A stretch of 64,000 bases of DNA from Bog-159 sp963738345 (GCA_963738345.1 CAVTWI010000002.1:4402001-4466000), one strand, 5' to 3'; numbered from the stretch's first letter, positions 37,816-46,598 are shown. A program made the numbers and translations. Notes: generated from the letters alone by a model not told the origin.

Positions 37816-40800
37816 ATGATCAACCACATCATTGAATTCTCGGCCCGCAACCGTTTCCTGGTGTTTCTGTTTACGGCCGCGGCGGTGGTGGCTGGGTGGT
37901 GGTCGCTGCAGCGCATTCCGCTCGATGCGATCCCGGACCTGAGCGATACGCAAGTGATCATATACTCGCGCTGGGATCGCAGCCCCGACATCATGGAGGA
38001 CCAGGTAACTTATCCGATCGTGACCGCAATGCTGGGCGCGCCGCGAGTGAAGGATGTACGCGGGTTTTCCGATTTTGGCTATTCGTACGTCTACATTGTT
38101 TTCGAGGAAGGCACGGATATTTACTGGGCGCGATCGCGCACGCTCGAATATCTTTCGAAGATCCTGACACGGCTGCCGCAGGGCGTGAATACGGAACTGG
38201 GTCCGGACGCGACGGGCGTCGGCTGGGTATACCAGTATGCGCTGGTGGATACCACGGGCAAGCGCAACCTGGCGGAATTGCGGTCGCTGCAGGATTGGTA
38301 TTTGCGGTATCACCTGCAGGCGGTTCCGGGAGTGGCGGAAGTGGCGCCGCTGGGTGGGTTTGTACGGCAGTATCAGGTAAACGTGGATCCGGCCCGCTTG
38401 CAGGCTTACAACATTCCGATCGGCAAAGTAGTTTCGGCGGTACGCGAGAGTAATAACGATGTCGGCGGAAGGCTGGTGGAATTCACCGGCCGCGAGTATA
38501 TGGTGCGCGGGCGCGGGTACGCGAAATCGACCGCGGACCTGGAGCGGATCGTGCTTGCCAATAGCGCATCGGGCGTGCCGGTGACGGTGCATGACATCGG
38601 CAACGTCACGCTGGGGCCGGACCTGCGCCGCGGAGTGTCGGATCTCGACGGACGCGGGGAAGTGGTGTCGGGCATCATTGTGATGCGGCAGGGAGAGAAC
38701 GCCTTGCGGGTGATCGACCGGGTGAAGGCCAAGATCAAGGAGATTGAGCCGGGTCTGCCGGCGGGCGTGAAACTGATCACCGCTTACGACCGGTCGGAAC
38801 TGATTTTGGCATCGATCGCGAATTTGAAACACACGCTGATCGAGGAATTGATCGTGGTGGCGCTGATCATTCTGATCTTCCTCTGGCATGTGCCTAGCGC
38901 GGCGATCCCTATTGTGACGATCCCGGTGGCGGTGATGATTGCGTTCGTTCCCATGCGGATGATGGGTATGAGCGCCAACATCATGTCGTTGGGCGGGATC
39001 GCGATCGCGATCGGGGCCATGGTGGATGCGGCGATCGTGGTGGTAGAGCAAACCCACAAAAAGTTGGAAGAGTGGCAGCGCAATGGCTGCAAGGAAGATT
39101 ATCACCGCGTGGTGGTGGACGCGGTGAAGGAAGTGGGCGGTCCGAGTTTTTTCGCGCTGCTGGTGATCGCGGTTTCGTTCTTGCCGGTGCTGACGCTTGA
39201 GGCGCAGGAAGGCCGGCTGTTCAAGCCGCTGGCGTATACCAAGAACTTCACCATGATCGTGGCCGCGGTGCTGGCGATCACGCTCGATCCGGCATTACGG
39301 CTGACCTTTACGCACATGCGCAACTTCCAATTCCGGCCGCGCTGGTTGGCGCGTGCGGTGAGCGCGGTGCTGGTAGGCACGATACACTCCGAGGACAAAC
39401 ATCCGGTGAGCCGCGTGCTGATGCGCCTTTACGAGCCGGTGGTGACTTGGGCGCTGCGCTGGAAGTGGCTGGTAATTGCGGGCGCGGTGGCGTTGGTGGC
39501 GATTACCGTACCGGTGTATCGTTCGCTCGGTTCGGAATTTATGCCGCCGCTCGACGAGGGGGCGCTGCTGTTTATGCCGACCACGCTGCCGGGCATTTCA
39601 ATCGGCGAAGCGCAACGGCTGATGCAGACCGAGGATCGCATATTGATGGGTTTCCCCGAGGTGGCGCGGGTGATGGGCAAGGCGGGACGCGCGGAAACGC
39701 CTACCGATCCGGCGCCGCTTTCGATGATGGAGACTATTGTTCTGTTGAAACCGAAAGCGCAATGGCGCAAGAATCTTTCGACGGAGCAACTGGTTAACGA
39801 GATGAACGAGTCGGTGCGCCTTCCGGGCGTTTCGAATGCCTGGACCATGCCGATTAAGAACCGTATCGATATGCTGACCACAGGCATCCGGACGCCGGTG
39901 GGGGTGAAGATTTATGGCCCCGACCTGGGCCGCATCGAGCAACTGGGGCGGCAGATTGAAAGCGCGCTTTCGCCAGTTCCGGGCACGCGCAGCGTCTTTG
40001 CCGAGCGTACGGCGGGAGGCTACTTCCTGGATTTCGACTTGAAGCGCGACCAACTGGCGCGATTCGGCTTGTCGGTGGACGATGCACAGGTGGCGGTGAT
40101 GAACGCCATCGGCGGCGACAATATCAGCACGACGGTGGAAGGGCGAGAGCGCTATCCGATCAACGTCCGGTACATGCGCGATTTCCGCAGCGATGTGGAC
40201 CGACTGGGGCGGGTGCTGGTGCCGGCCATGGGCGGCCAGCAGCAGATTCCGCTGGCGCAGATCGCGGATCTGAAAATGGTGAGCGGTCCGGCGATGCTGC
40301 GCAACGAAAACGGTTTATTGAACGGATATGTTTACGTGGATGTGACGGGGCGCGATATCGGCGGATACGTGGACGAAGCCAAGCGCGTGGTGCGCGAGAA
40401 AGTGGCGATGCCGCCGGGTTATTCGTTGACGTGGAGCGGGCAATACGAAGCCATGCAGCGGGTTCGCGAGCGGTTGAAACTGGTATTGCCGCTGACTTTG
40501 TTTCTGGTGTTTTTGTTCTTGTATCTCAATACGAAATCGGTGGCGAAGACCTTGTTGATCTTACTGGCAGTGCCGTTTTCGGCGGTGGGCGCGATCTGGC
40601 TGCTGCATGCGCTGGGCTACAACATGAGCATCGGCGTGTGGGTGGGGCTGATCGCGCTGATGGGCGTGGATGCGGAGACGGGCGTCTTCATGCTGCTGTA
40701 TCTGGATTTGGCGTTCGAGGAGTGGCGCGCGGCGGGGCGCATGCATAGCCTGCGCGATTTGCAAGATGCCATCAGGCATGGCGCGGTGAAACGCATCCGC

Positions 40801-41004
40801 CCGAAGTTCATGACCGTGGCGACCATGTTCGCGGGCCTCGCGCCCATTATGTGGTCGACCGGCGCGGGCGCGGATGTGATGAAGCGGATTGCGGCGCCCA
40901 TGATTGGCGGCATCTTTACATCTTTTGTGTTGGAACTGGTGGTCTATCCGGCCATCTACGAGGTTTGGAAATGGCACTCACAAGTCAAAAAACAACTTGC
41001 CTGA
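37816..41004 (+). CDS. cusA: CusA-type RND metal (Cu/Ag) efflux pump
   Basis: A 1062-residue inner-membrane pump of the heavy-metal RND branch. It opens MINHIIEFSARNRFLVFLFT, has two groups of membrane helices with conserved GIAIAIGAMVDAAIVVVEQ, and the periplasmic metal region EFMPPLDEGALLFMPTTLPG, where the methionines of the CusA relay lie. The second half has the VTMPPGYSLTWSGQYE-like region and GLIALMGVDAETGVFMLLYLD. Length and motifs match CusA rather than AcrB. It works with the CusB- and CusC-like products upstream to expel copper or silver. Confidence 0.93.
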   Translation: MINHIIEFSARNRFLVFLFTAAAVVAGWWSLQRIPLDAIPDLSDTQVIIYSRWDRSPDIMEDQVTYPIVTAMLGAPRVKDVRGFSDFGYSYVYIVFEEGTDIYWARSRTLEYLSKILTRLPQGVNTELGPDATGVGWVYQYALVDTTGKRNLAELRSLQDWYLRYHLQAVPGVAEVAPLGGFVRQYQVNVDPARLQAYNIPIGKVVSAVRESNNDVGGRLVEFTGREYMVRGRGYAKSTADLERIVLANSASGVPVTVHDIGNVTLGPDLRRGVSDLDGRGEVVSGIIVMRQGENALRVIDRVKAKIKEIEPGLPAGVKLITAYDRSELILASIANLKHTLIEELIVVALIILIFLWHVPSAAIPIVTIPVAVMIAFVPMRMMGMSANIMSLGGIAIAIGAMVDAAIVVVEQTHKKLEEWQRNGCKEDYHRVVVDAVKEVGGPSFFALLVIAVSFLPVLTLEAQEGRLFKPLAYTKNFTMIVAAVLAITLDPALRLTFTHMRNFQFRPRWLARAVSAVLVGTIHSEDKHPVSRVLMRLYEPVVTWALRWKWLVIAGAVALVAITVPVYRSLGSEFMPPLDEGALLFMPTTLPGISIGEAQRLMQTEDRILMGFPEVARVMGKAGRAETPTDPAPLSMMETIVLLKPKAQWRKNLSTEQLVNEMNESVRLPGVSNAWTMPIKNRIDMLTTGIRTPVGVKIYGPDLGRIEQLGRQIESALSPVPGTRSVFAERTAGGYFLDFDLKRDQLARFGLSVDDAQVAVMNAIGGDNISTTVEGRERYPINVRYMRDFRSDVDRLGRVLVPAMGGQQQIPLAQIADLKMVSGPAMLRNENGLLNGYVYVDVTGRDIGGYVDEAKRVVREKVAMPPGYSLTWSGQYEAMQRVRERLKLVLPLTLFLVFLFLYLNTKSVAKTLLILLAVPFSAVGAIWLLHALGYNMSIGVWVGLIALMGVDAETGVFMLLYLDLAFEEWRAAGRMHSLRDLQDAIRHGAVKRIRPKFMTVATMFAGLAPIMWSTGAGADVMKRIAAPMIGGIFTSFVLELVVYPAIYEVWKWHSQVKKQLA

Positions 41005-41639
41005 TTTTATTCGCGCTGCTGCCGGCGGCGGCTTTTCCGGCGGAGATTCATTTCGGCGCACGCTATAAGAACCGCCCGGGATTGATTACGGTGGATGAGC
41101 GCGGGATCGCTTTTCAAGGCATGAAAAAGGATTCCTGGCGTTGGAGCTATCCAGATATCGACGAATTGAAACTGGGCGCAGATTCGATTCGCATAACCTG
41201 CGGAAGGACATACGAATTTCGAGGCGAGGTTCCCGCGGCCGTTTATGAGTTATGGAAGGACCGGTTGGACCAGCGGTTCGTGGCGGAACTGGCCGATGGC
41301 GCGTTACTGCCGGAATGGCGTCTCGGGGTGAAACACCGCTTCGGGCGAACCAGCGCCGACGGGGTGCTGGAATTCGGACGTGACCGCATCGTGTTCGCCA
41401 GTATGCGGCCAGGCGATTCGCGGACCTGGCGGATCCGCGATATTGAGAGCGTCAGCAGTTCGGGTCCCTTCGAGCTGACCATTGTGACGTTCGAGAGAGC
41501 GCGGCTGGACTATGACGAGCGAAAGCAGTTTAACTTTCGATTGAAGGAAGCTTTGAGCGAGGACCGATACAACCAAGTTTGGTTGTTAGTCAACCGTTTG
41601 CCGCGGGAAGTGATGGCATCCGTGCCTATGCTTTACTGA
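40971..41639 (+). CDS. exported protein of unknown function at the end of the efflux operon
   Basis: A 222-residue protein; the signal sequence (TCLILFALLPAAAFPAE) is followed by a beta-rich body (IHFGARYKNRPGLITVDERGI, DIDELKLGADSIRI, RFGRTSADGVLEFGRDRIVF). The alternating short strands suggest two PH-like or beta-barrel domains. It overlaps cusA by 34 bases, so it belongs to the operon, possibly for metal handling. I do not recognise the family. Confidence 0.6.
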   Translation: MALTSQKTTCLILFALLPAAAFPAEIHFGARYKNRPGLITVDERGIAFQGMKKDSWRWSYPDIDELKLGADSIRITCGRTYEFRGEVPAAVYELWKDRLDQRFVAELADGALLPEWRLGVKHRFGRTSADGVLEFGRDRIVFASMRPGDSRTWRIRDIESVSSSGPFELTIVTFERARLDYDERKQFNFRLKEALSEDRYNQVWLLVNRLPREVMASVPMLY

Positions 41640-41651
41640 AGTAAGAAAGCT

Positions 41652-42428
41652 ATGAGCTATCAGAACATCCGCTTAGATCACGAAGGCCCAGTAGCTGTGG
41701 TGACCTTAAACCGTCCGCAGCGGCGCAACGCGCTGTCACTCGACCTGATGCTGGAAATGATTGATTGTCTGGCGGCGATTGCGCGCGACCAAGCTGTGCG
41801 CGCGGTGATTCTGGCGGCGGAGGGCAAGGTTTTTTGCTCGGGCCACGATCTCTCGGAAATGGTGGGGCGGGATATTAATGAATACCGGCGGCTGTTCGAC
41901 GTGTGCAGCGAACTGATGATGAAGATTCAGGGCATTCCGCAGCCGGTGATCGCGGAAGTGCAGGGCATCGCTACCGCGGCCGGATGCCAGTTGGTGGCCA
42001 CTTGCGACCTTGCCATTGCTTCGGAGCAAGCCGCTTTCGCTACGCCGGGTGTGCGCATCGGGCTATTCTGCACCACTCCGATGGTGGCGTTGAGCCGCGC
42101 GGTAGGGCGCAAGCGCGCCATGCAGATGTTGCTGACCGGCGAAATGGTGGATGCAGCCACTGCTGCGGACTGGGGGCTGGTGAACTGCGCGGTGCCGGCC
42201 GCCGATCTTCGGGGGGAGACGCGCAAGTTGGCGGCGCGCATCGTGGAGGCCAGCATACTTACTGTGTCACTCGGCAAGCAGGCTTACTATACACAGATTG
42301 ATCTGGACCAGCCCAAGGCTTACGCTTACGCCAAGGAAGTGATGTCGATGAATTCACTGGCTGCGGATGCGCAGGAAGGGATCTCGGCTTTTCTAGAAAA
42401 ACGCCCGGCGTGTTGGACCGGGCGCTAA
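41652..42428 (+). CDS. enoyl-CoA hydratase/isomerase family protein
   Basis: A 258-residue crotonase-fold protein: NIRLDHEGPVAVVTLNRPQRRNALS at the N-terminus, the oxyanion segment VFCSGHDLSEM and IPQPVIAEVQGIATAAGCQLVA with its turn. Such enzymes hydrate enoyl-CoA or act on related CoA esters. The pattern ATPGVRIGLFCTTPMVAL resembles the ECHDC3-like subgroup, whose substrate is not settled. Its last codons overlap a terminator for the convergent gene. Confidence 0.88.
   Translation: MSYQNIRLDHEGPVAVVTLNRPQRRNALSLDLMLEMIDCLAAIARDQAVRAVILAAEGKVFCSGHDLSEMVGRDINEYRRLFDVCSELMMKIQGIPQPVIAEVQGIATAAGCQLVATCDLAIASEQAAFATPGVRIGLFCTTPMVALSRAVGRKRAMQMLLTGEMVDAATAADWGLVNCAVPAADLRGETRKLAARIVEASILTVSLGKQAYYTQIDLDQPKAYAYAKEVMSMNSLAADAQEGISAFLEKRPACWTGR
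42402..42424 (-). terminator. intrinsic terminator of the convergent methyltransferase gene
   Basis: On the minus strand CGCCCGG-N9-CCGGGCG is a seven-base-pair hairpin followed by TTTTTCTAG, a true U-run, one base after the stop of the methyltransferase gene. The same bases encode the last residues of the enoyl-CoA hydratase, so terminator and coding region overlap. Confidence 0.7.
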
Positions 42429-43066
42429 CTAGACGCCGGTCTTTTGCGCATCAAACAAATCCAGGCGCGCGGCGGCACTTCCAGTCTCGTTTCAAAATGG
42501 CTGGAAACGAGCGATAGTATTTCGAAATACGGCTCGATCGCGTCCACGATCTCGCGGGCAGTCCGCCGGGGCGGGCCTCCACCGGCGCCTTGGTCATCGG
42601 CATTGCCGATCAGGCTGAGCCATAATCCACCGTCGGCTAAATGCCGGTGGACCTGTTTGGCAAACGTGGCGCGCTCTTCGTCGGACCCCACGGTGTGGAA
42701 GCAGCCGCGGTCAAAGGCAAACGCAAACGGTGCTTCGTCGACCTGGGCGGTGAGGAAATCCAGCACCACGAAGGCAGGCCTCGCATTGGCTCTTGCCGCT
42801 CTTGCTTTGGCCTCTATGATTGCAAGTTCGGCGGCATCGATTCCGACCACTTGGAAGCCTTGCTGCGCCAGCCAGATGGCATTGTCACCGGTTCCGCAGC
42901 CGACCTCCAAAGTCTTACAGGGAGCGATGGGCAGCGTGGTTACTGTCTGAATCAAGTGAGCATCAGGCTTGGCAATATCCCAAGGCGCCGTGCCTTCTTT
43001 ATATGCTTGTGTGAAGTGATCGATCATCCCTACCAAGATATCTTTAGTTAGCTCCGCGCTACTCAA
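42425..43066 (-). CDS. SAM-dependent methyltransferase, thiopurine-type
   Basis: A 213-residue class I methyltransferase. The first part TAPWDIAKPDAHLIQTV is typical of TPMT-like enzymes, then the SAM site LEVGCGTGDNAIWLAQQGFQVVGID, DFLTAQVDEAPFAFAFDRGCFH and the C-terminal LVSSHFETRLE. Such enzymes methylate small sulfur- or metal-containing compounds; the exact substrate is unknown. Its stop is followed by the terminator above. Confidence 0.85.
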   Translation of the reverse strand: MSSAELTKDILVGMIDHFTQAYKEGTAPWDIAKPDAHLIQTVTTLPIAPCKTLEVGCGTGDNAIWLAQQGFQVVGIDAAELAIIEAKARAARANARPAFVVLDFLTAQVDEAPFAFAFDRGCFHTVGSDEERATFAKQVHRHLADGGLWLSLIGNADDQGAGGGPPRRTAREIVDAIEPYFEILSLVSSHFETRLEVPPRAWICLMRKRPASS

Positions 43067-43145
43067 GCACGACGCTATCCGTTACCGCCAGTACCCGGAA
43101 AGCCTTGCAGCAGCCGCGCCGGACACGATATCCATAGATAAGAAT

Positions 43146-43982
43146 ATGACGTCTGACAAGCGGAGGGAGCAACGGCGTTTCACCAACGCCATGTTTGCGG
43201 TGTCGTGGGAAGACGGGCGCGGCCAAACCCGGTCGGTGCGCGTGCGGGGCTTAAACGTATCGCGTTCCGGCATCCGCATCGAATCTCTGGAAGAGATGCA
43301 TACAGGCGTGCCGGTGAGCCTGCAGGCGGAGCGCCATGAACTGAGCGGCCAGGCGGTGGTGCGCAACTGCATGAAGCGCGGCTCGGGTTTTCTGGTGGGG
43401 CTGGAATTCTGCGACGAGACGAAGCGGACGCTGCGGCTGCCGCTCGTGGATGCGGTCGATTTCTACGAAGTTTTGCAGGTAAGCCAGAATGCGGAGCCGG
43501 AGACCATTCACCGCGTTTACCGTATCATGGCCGCGCGGTTTCATCCGGACAATCCGCAAACCGGCGACTCCGAGCGGTTCCTGCTGCTGAACGAGGCGTA
43601 CGAAGTTCTATCGGATGAAGGTAAGCGCGCGTCATACGATGCGGCCCGGCGGGTGGGTGAGTGCCAGCCGCTGCCGGCTTTCGAACTGAAGGAATTCGTG
43701 GACGGCATCGAAGGCGAGCAGAATCGAAGGCTGGGAATCCTGTGCCTGCTCTATAACCGGCGGCGGTCGGACATGGAACATCCGGGGCTATCGCTATTGG
43801 ATTTGGAGCGGTTGATGTCGTTTCCGCGCGAGTACATTTCTTTTGCGGTTTGGTATCTGCGGGACAGGGGATTCGTGCAAATGGGCGATAACTCGGATTA
43901 CGTTCTCACTGCCACCGGAGCCGATCACGTGGAGATGAATTCGCCGCGCAACGCCGTGTTTCACAAGCTGCTGCGGGCCTGA
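43146..43982 (+). CDS. PilZ-J-domain fusion protein with C-terminal helical domain
   Basis: A 278-residue protein. Residues about 1-100 are a PilZ domain, with REQRRFTNAMFAVSW and later NVSRSGIRIESLEEM, giving the RxxxR and NxSxxG elements of cyclic di-GMP binding. Residues about 104-165 are a J domain: DFYEVLQVSQNAEPETIHRVYR, the HPD motif in RFHPDNPQ and FLLLNEAYEVLSD. The remainder (LDLERLMSFPREYISFAVWYL, FVQMGDNSDYVLTATGA) resembles a winged helix. A DnaK-recruiting J domain joined to a PilZ domain is unusual; the combination may link chaperone action to cyclic di-GMP. Confidence 0.85.
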   Translation: MTSDKRREQRRFTNAMFAVSWEDGRGQTRSVRVRGLNVSRSGIRIESLEEMHTGVPVSLQAERHELSGQAVVRNCMKRGSGFLVGLEFCDETKRTLRLPLVDAVDFYEVLQVSQNAEPETIHRVYRIMAARFHPDNPQTGDSERFLLLNEAYEVLSDEGKRASYDAARRVGECQPLPAFELKEFVDGIEGEQNRRLGILCLLYNRRRSDMEHPGLSLLDLERLMSFPREYISFAVWYLRDRGFVQMGDNSDYVLTATGADHVEMNSPRNAVFHKLLRA

Positions 43983-43988
43983 TCGGGA

Positions 43989-45224
43989 TCACTTCAAAAC
44001 TAAGACTGCCATCTTGGAGTCGGTATTCAAATTGTCGCCGGTGGCGTTCTGGCCGTGCTGCGGGACAGCGGGACGGTCCACCAGTAGGAGCGATTGCACC
44101 TTGCCTGTTAAGAGGAGATCGTTGACCACTTTGGATCGCTCCATATCGATTTCCGGATCGATTTTATGGATAAAGGTGCGGTCCTTGGCGGAGAAATCGA
44201 TGCCGGTATCGTGGGTCGCGGCGCAGACCCACACGGGCTGTCCCTGATATTGATCGGGCCGCAGCCAGATGCGCAGGTGGTGGCGCTTCGAAAACGTGTT
44301 GTTCAGTTTTTCGAAGACCATTTCGGGCGGGCGCCCATCCAGATAGAGGATGGAGACGGGCGCTTCACTGTAGCCGCGGTCCTCGGCGATGGCGCGAAAG
44401 GTTTCCAGTTTCGATTTCTCGCCCAATTTGGAAGCTTGATTCCAGCCCGCATCAGCGAAGGCACTTTGCACTTGCTGCTGGCTGCCGATGAACATCAGCG
44501 TGGTGATGTCGGAAGGCTGCGGCGGCTTTTGAGCGCGTGTCTGGAAAGGCTGGCTGTTTACCAGATTGGTCAGCAGGCGGCGGTCGGTGATGGGTTGTAG
44601 GGTGGCATCGGGACCGGGCGGCGGCGGACCGTCGACGGTGATCGCGGCGGTCAATTTCAGATCCATTTCCACGCCGGAATCGTAACTGATATCGCCTTCA
44701 GACTCTTTCAGCACGGCCTTTTTGGCGGCATTCAACAAGCCACCGAAGCCGGAGTATTTGTCCGTCACCTTTTCGATTCCGGAGTCCATGCGGGAGGAGA
44801 GAGTTTCATTGGCCAGGATGCCCTGGATCTCACCTTTATCGTTGACGCTCTCGCGGGCATTTTCCACGCCGGTCAGGAGGGCGTGCAATCGGACGCGCCG
44901 TCCACCGATTTCTAGTTCGCGGAAATCGAGGGTGAGGGTGGCGCGGACAGTGGGATCGGTAGCCGCGCCGGCGGCGGTTATCACGCCGTGGATGGGCGCT
45001 CCGGCGGGAATGGCCAGCGTGCCGTTTACGGTTACCGGTGCGATCAGCATGGCGTCGAACGGGTCGCCGGGTTTCGACGTATTTGAGGCGATCTTGGTTT
45101 TTAGCCGGACTTGCAACGGGGTGTTCGCGGGAATCTCAACGGCGGCCGCGGGCAGCGCGAGCGCGCAAACCGCGAGCAGACTATTTCTCAAGCATTTCGG
45201 ATACGGGCCCATCAACGTCCTCAA
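43989..45224 (-). CDS. exported LssY_C-domain protein
   Basis: A 411-residue protein with a signal peptide (LLAVCALALPAAAVEIPAN). The first half is a beta-rich region (ANTPLQVRLKTKIASNTSKPG, AIPAGAPIHGVITAA) like envelope proteins that resist stress. The second half (SDITTLMFIGSQQQVQSAFAD, SILYLDGRPPEMVFEKLNN, HHLRIWL) is the LssY C-terminal domain, here detached from the usual membrane part. The function is unknown. The start overlaps the upstream gene by 44 bases. Confidence 0.75.
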   Translation of the reverse strand: MRTLMGPYPKCLRNSLLAVCALALPAAAVEIPANTPLQVRLKTKIASNTSKPGDPFDAMLIAPVTVNGTLAIPAGAPIHGVITAAGAATDPTVRATLTLDFRELEIGGRRVRLHALLTGVENARESVNDKGEIQGILANETLSSRMDSGIEKVTDKYSGFGGLLNAAKKAVLKESEGDISYDSGVEMDLKLTAAITVDGPPPPGPDATLQPITDRRLLTNLVNSQPFQTRAQKPPQPSDITTLMFIGSQQQVQSAFADAGWNQASKLGEKSKLETFRAIAEDRGYSEAPVSILYLDGRPPEMVFEKLNNTFSKRHHLRIWLRPDQYQGQPVWVCAATHDTGIDFSAKDRTFIHKIDPEIDMERSKVVNDLLLTGKVQSLLLVDRPAVPQHGQNATGDNLNTDSKMAVLVLK

Positions 45225-45705
45225 TGTGAATTTTCAGATTCTTGCGTGCGTCGAGTTTGACCAGGGGCAGTTCAAAGCGCGCCACGATCATACGGTCTTG
45301 GGTGGTGCGGCCGGGAATCTTGTCGCGGGTGATTAGGGAAGCATTGAATTTCTGGCCCAGGATCGGGTAATAGTCGAAGATCCTTTTGGCATCCACCTCG
45401 GGAACCGTGGTTCCGGTATAGGTTTTGCCATCCTCGCCGGTGACGGAAACGTCCACCGTGCGCACGACAAACTGAATATCCGATGGGTTTGCGAAGCGGA
45501 AATCGACCACTGCCAGCGAACTATTATCATCCATCCCCATGGTGCGGATTTTCAGGATGCTGCCCTTCAATTCGACATGCGCGCCGCGCTGCATATACAT
45601 AATGCCGGCGACGGCAATCAGGATTACGACCAATCCGATGCCGAATGTCAGCAGGAACTGCCTGCTCAGGATCGTGGGACGATCGCCTGGCTCATAGCCT
45701 GCCAT
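45181..45705 (-). CDS. single-helix membrane protein of unknown function
   Basis: A 174-residue protein from the ATG at 45705. One membrane helix (LLTFGIGLVVILIAVAGIMYM) is followed by a beta-rich extracytoplasmic domain (VELKGSILKIRTMGMDDNSSLAVVDFRF, VRTVDVSVTGEDGKTY) that looks like an Ig-like or LEA-type fold. It overlaps the LssY_C gene, so the two probably work together in the envelope. The family is not recognised. Confidence 0.65.
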   Translation of the reverse strand: MAGYEPGDRPTILSRQFLLTFGIGLVVILIAVAGIMYMQRGAHVELKGSILKIRTMGMDDNSSLAVVDFRFANPSDIQFVVRTVDVSVTGEDGKTYTGTTVPEVDAKRIFDYYPILGQKFNASLITRDKIPGRTTQDRMIVARFELPLVKLDARKNLKIHIEDVDGPVSEMLEK

Positions 45706-45807
45706 AGGAAGATAATAACAGCAGACCATGCAGTGGACCGCGCGTACGGGAAAAACGTTGCAGTTGATCAAGGGGGATATCAGATGGAAACTGCGAATCT
45801 TCCCGTA

Positions 45808-46194
45808 TCATGCTTGCCTGATATCTGTCTGACTGAAATCCTCGCCGGTGAAGAGCAACGGCAGGCCAGCCACGGAGGCGACCGCATACGACATACAATC
45901 CCCGAAATTTAAGGCGGCGGGGTGCCGTCCACGTCCGAACCGGATAAAGGCTGTTGCCGCGGCGTCCATATGTTCCTCGTTGAAAGGCACTACCTCGGCG
46001 TCCATCCGGCGGAGAAAGGCAAATATGATGAGACGGGCGTCCTGGCCGAGGCGGGAGGTCAAGACCATAATGGTTTCGAGCAGGGTGGGAACTCCCACGA
46101 CAATCACCTCGGCCGCGTCGATCTTTTCGATTAGCCGTTCGTAGCCGGGTTCCTTCAGGTGGATGGCAACGATGGCAGAGCTATCGAGAACCAT
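45808..46194 (-). CDS. vapC: VapC-type PIN-domain toxin
   Basis: A 128-residue PIN nuclease with the acidic residues D4 (MVLDSS), E40 (TLLETIMVL) and D99 (LNFGDCMSYAVA), and the final TGEDFSQTDI. PIN toxins of this subgroup (Rv0623-type partner) cut tRNA or rRNA. It follows the antitoxin by three bases. Confidence 0.9.
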   Translation of the reverse strand: MVLDSSAIVAIHLKEPGYERLIEKIDAAEVIVVGVPTLLETIMVLTSRLGQDARLIIFAFLRRMDAEVVPFNEEHMDAAATAFIRFGRGRHPAALNFGDCMSYAVASVAGLPLLFTGEDFSQTDIRQA

Positions 46195-46197
46195 CGC

Positions 46198-46470
46198 TCA
46201 GACGCCCTGCGGCCCATAGCCCAGGATTTCATCTTCCTCTTTACGACTCATCACCCGTCCCAACTCGCTCGCCGGCATCATGGGCCAGACGTTCTGCTCC
46301 AGATATTCGCGCAGGCTTTTGCGGCCGCCAGCCTTACCGGCCCGCGCCTGGAGGCGTGCGCGGCGCTCGACCAGAGCACGGCGGATTGCCTCCGTCTTGG
46401 TCTCGTTGGCCAGACTGGCTACTTCATTTGCGAGTCTCTGGACTTCGATGTTTTTGATGTTGAGCCCCAT
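46198..46470 (-). CDS. vapB: VapB-type antitoxin
   Basis: A 90-residue antitoxin of the Rv0623/PSK type: MGLNIKNIEVQRLANEVASLANETKTEAIRRAL, a ribbon-helix-helix DNA-binding start, then a Lys/Arg-rich tail that wraps the toxin. It is followed after three bases by vapC and preceded by an operator with inverted repeats overlapping its start codon. Confidence 0.88.
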   Translation of the reverse strand: MGLNIKNIEVQRLANEVASLANETKTEAIRRALVERRARLQARAGKAGGRKSLREYLEQNVWPMMPASELGRVMSRKEEDEILGYGPQGV

Positions 46471-46523
46471 GGTAGATAGGCGCCTGTAGTCTACCATTCT
46501 ACCAAAATCCGACGCCCGCACAA
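46469..46523 (-). promoter_or_regulatory. vapBC promoter and operator
   Basis: ATGGTAGA (46469) and TCTACCAT (46490) are perfect inverted repeats that include the vapB start codon; a further TCTACC is at 46499. On the minus strand TAGAAT (46501-46496) and TTGTGC (46523-46518), 16 bases apart, form a promoter overlapping that site, as expected for autoregulation by VapB. Confidence 0.6.
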
Positions 46524-46551
46524 AACTTGTATTCACAATTGCCGAGGGGGA

Positions 46552-46581
46552 TTGACTTAGTCTAGGGGCTTAGTCTATGAT
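46552..46581 (+). promoter_or_regulatory. promoter and operator of the Phd-type antitoxin operon
   Basis: TTGACT (46552-46557) and TATGAT (46576-46581), 18 bases apart, form a good promoter. CTTAGTCTA occurs twice within it (46556-46564 and 46569-46577, 13 bases apart), a likely antitoxin binding site. The transcript would start just before the GAGAGGTGGAG ribosome site. Confidence 0.7.
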
Positions 46582-46598
46582 GTAGTGGAGAGGTGGAG

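Larger units (their letters stand above)
36598..37835 (+). pseudogene. cusB: CusB-type periplasmic adaptor, frame broken in a G9 run
   Basis: The N-terminus has one membrane helix and a heavy-metal-binding HMBD domain (MHPWYKSDKPGVAPDCGMKLVP). In the G9 run at 36828-36836 the frame is lost and stops at TAG 36844. The rest continues in frame 0: VAVDKQQLIGVESSAAEYRD, a helical hairpin and the beta-barrel part ending LAAGERVVTAGNFLIDSESRM, a complete MFP adaptor of about 412 residues. Ten (or seven) G restore the frame. CusB links the pump to the channel and hands metal to the pump; without it the operon fails. It overlaps cusA, whose ATG lies just after another G9 run. Confidence 0.9.
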
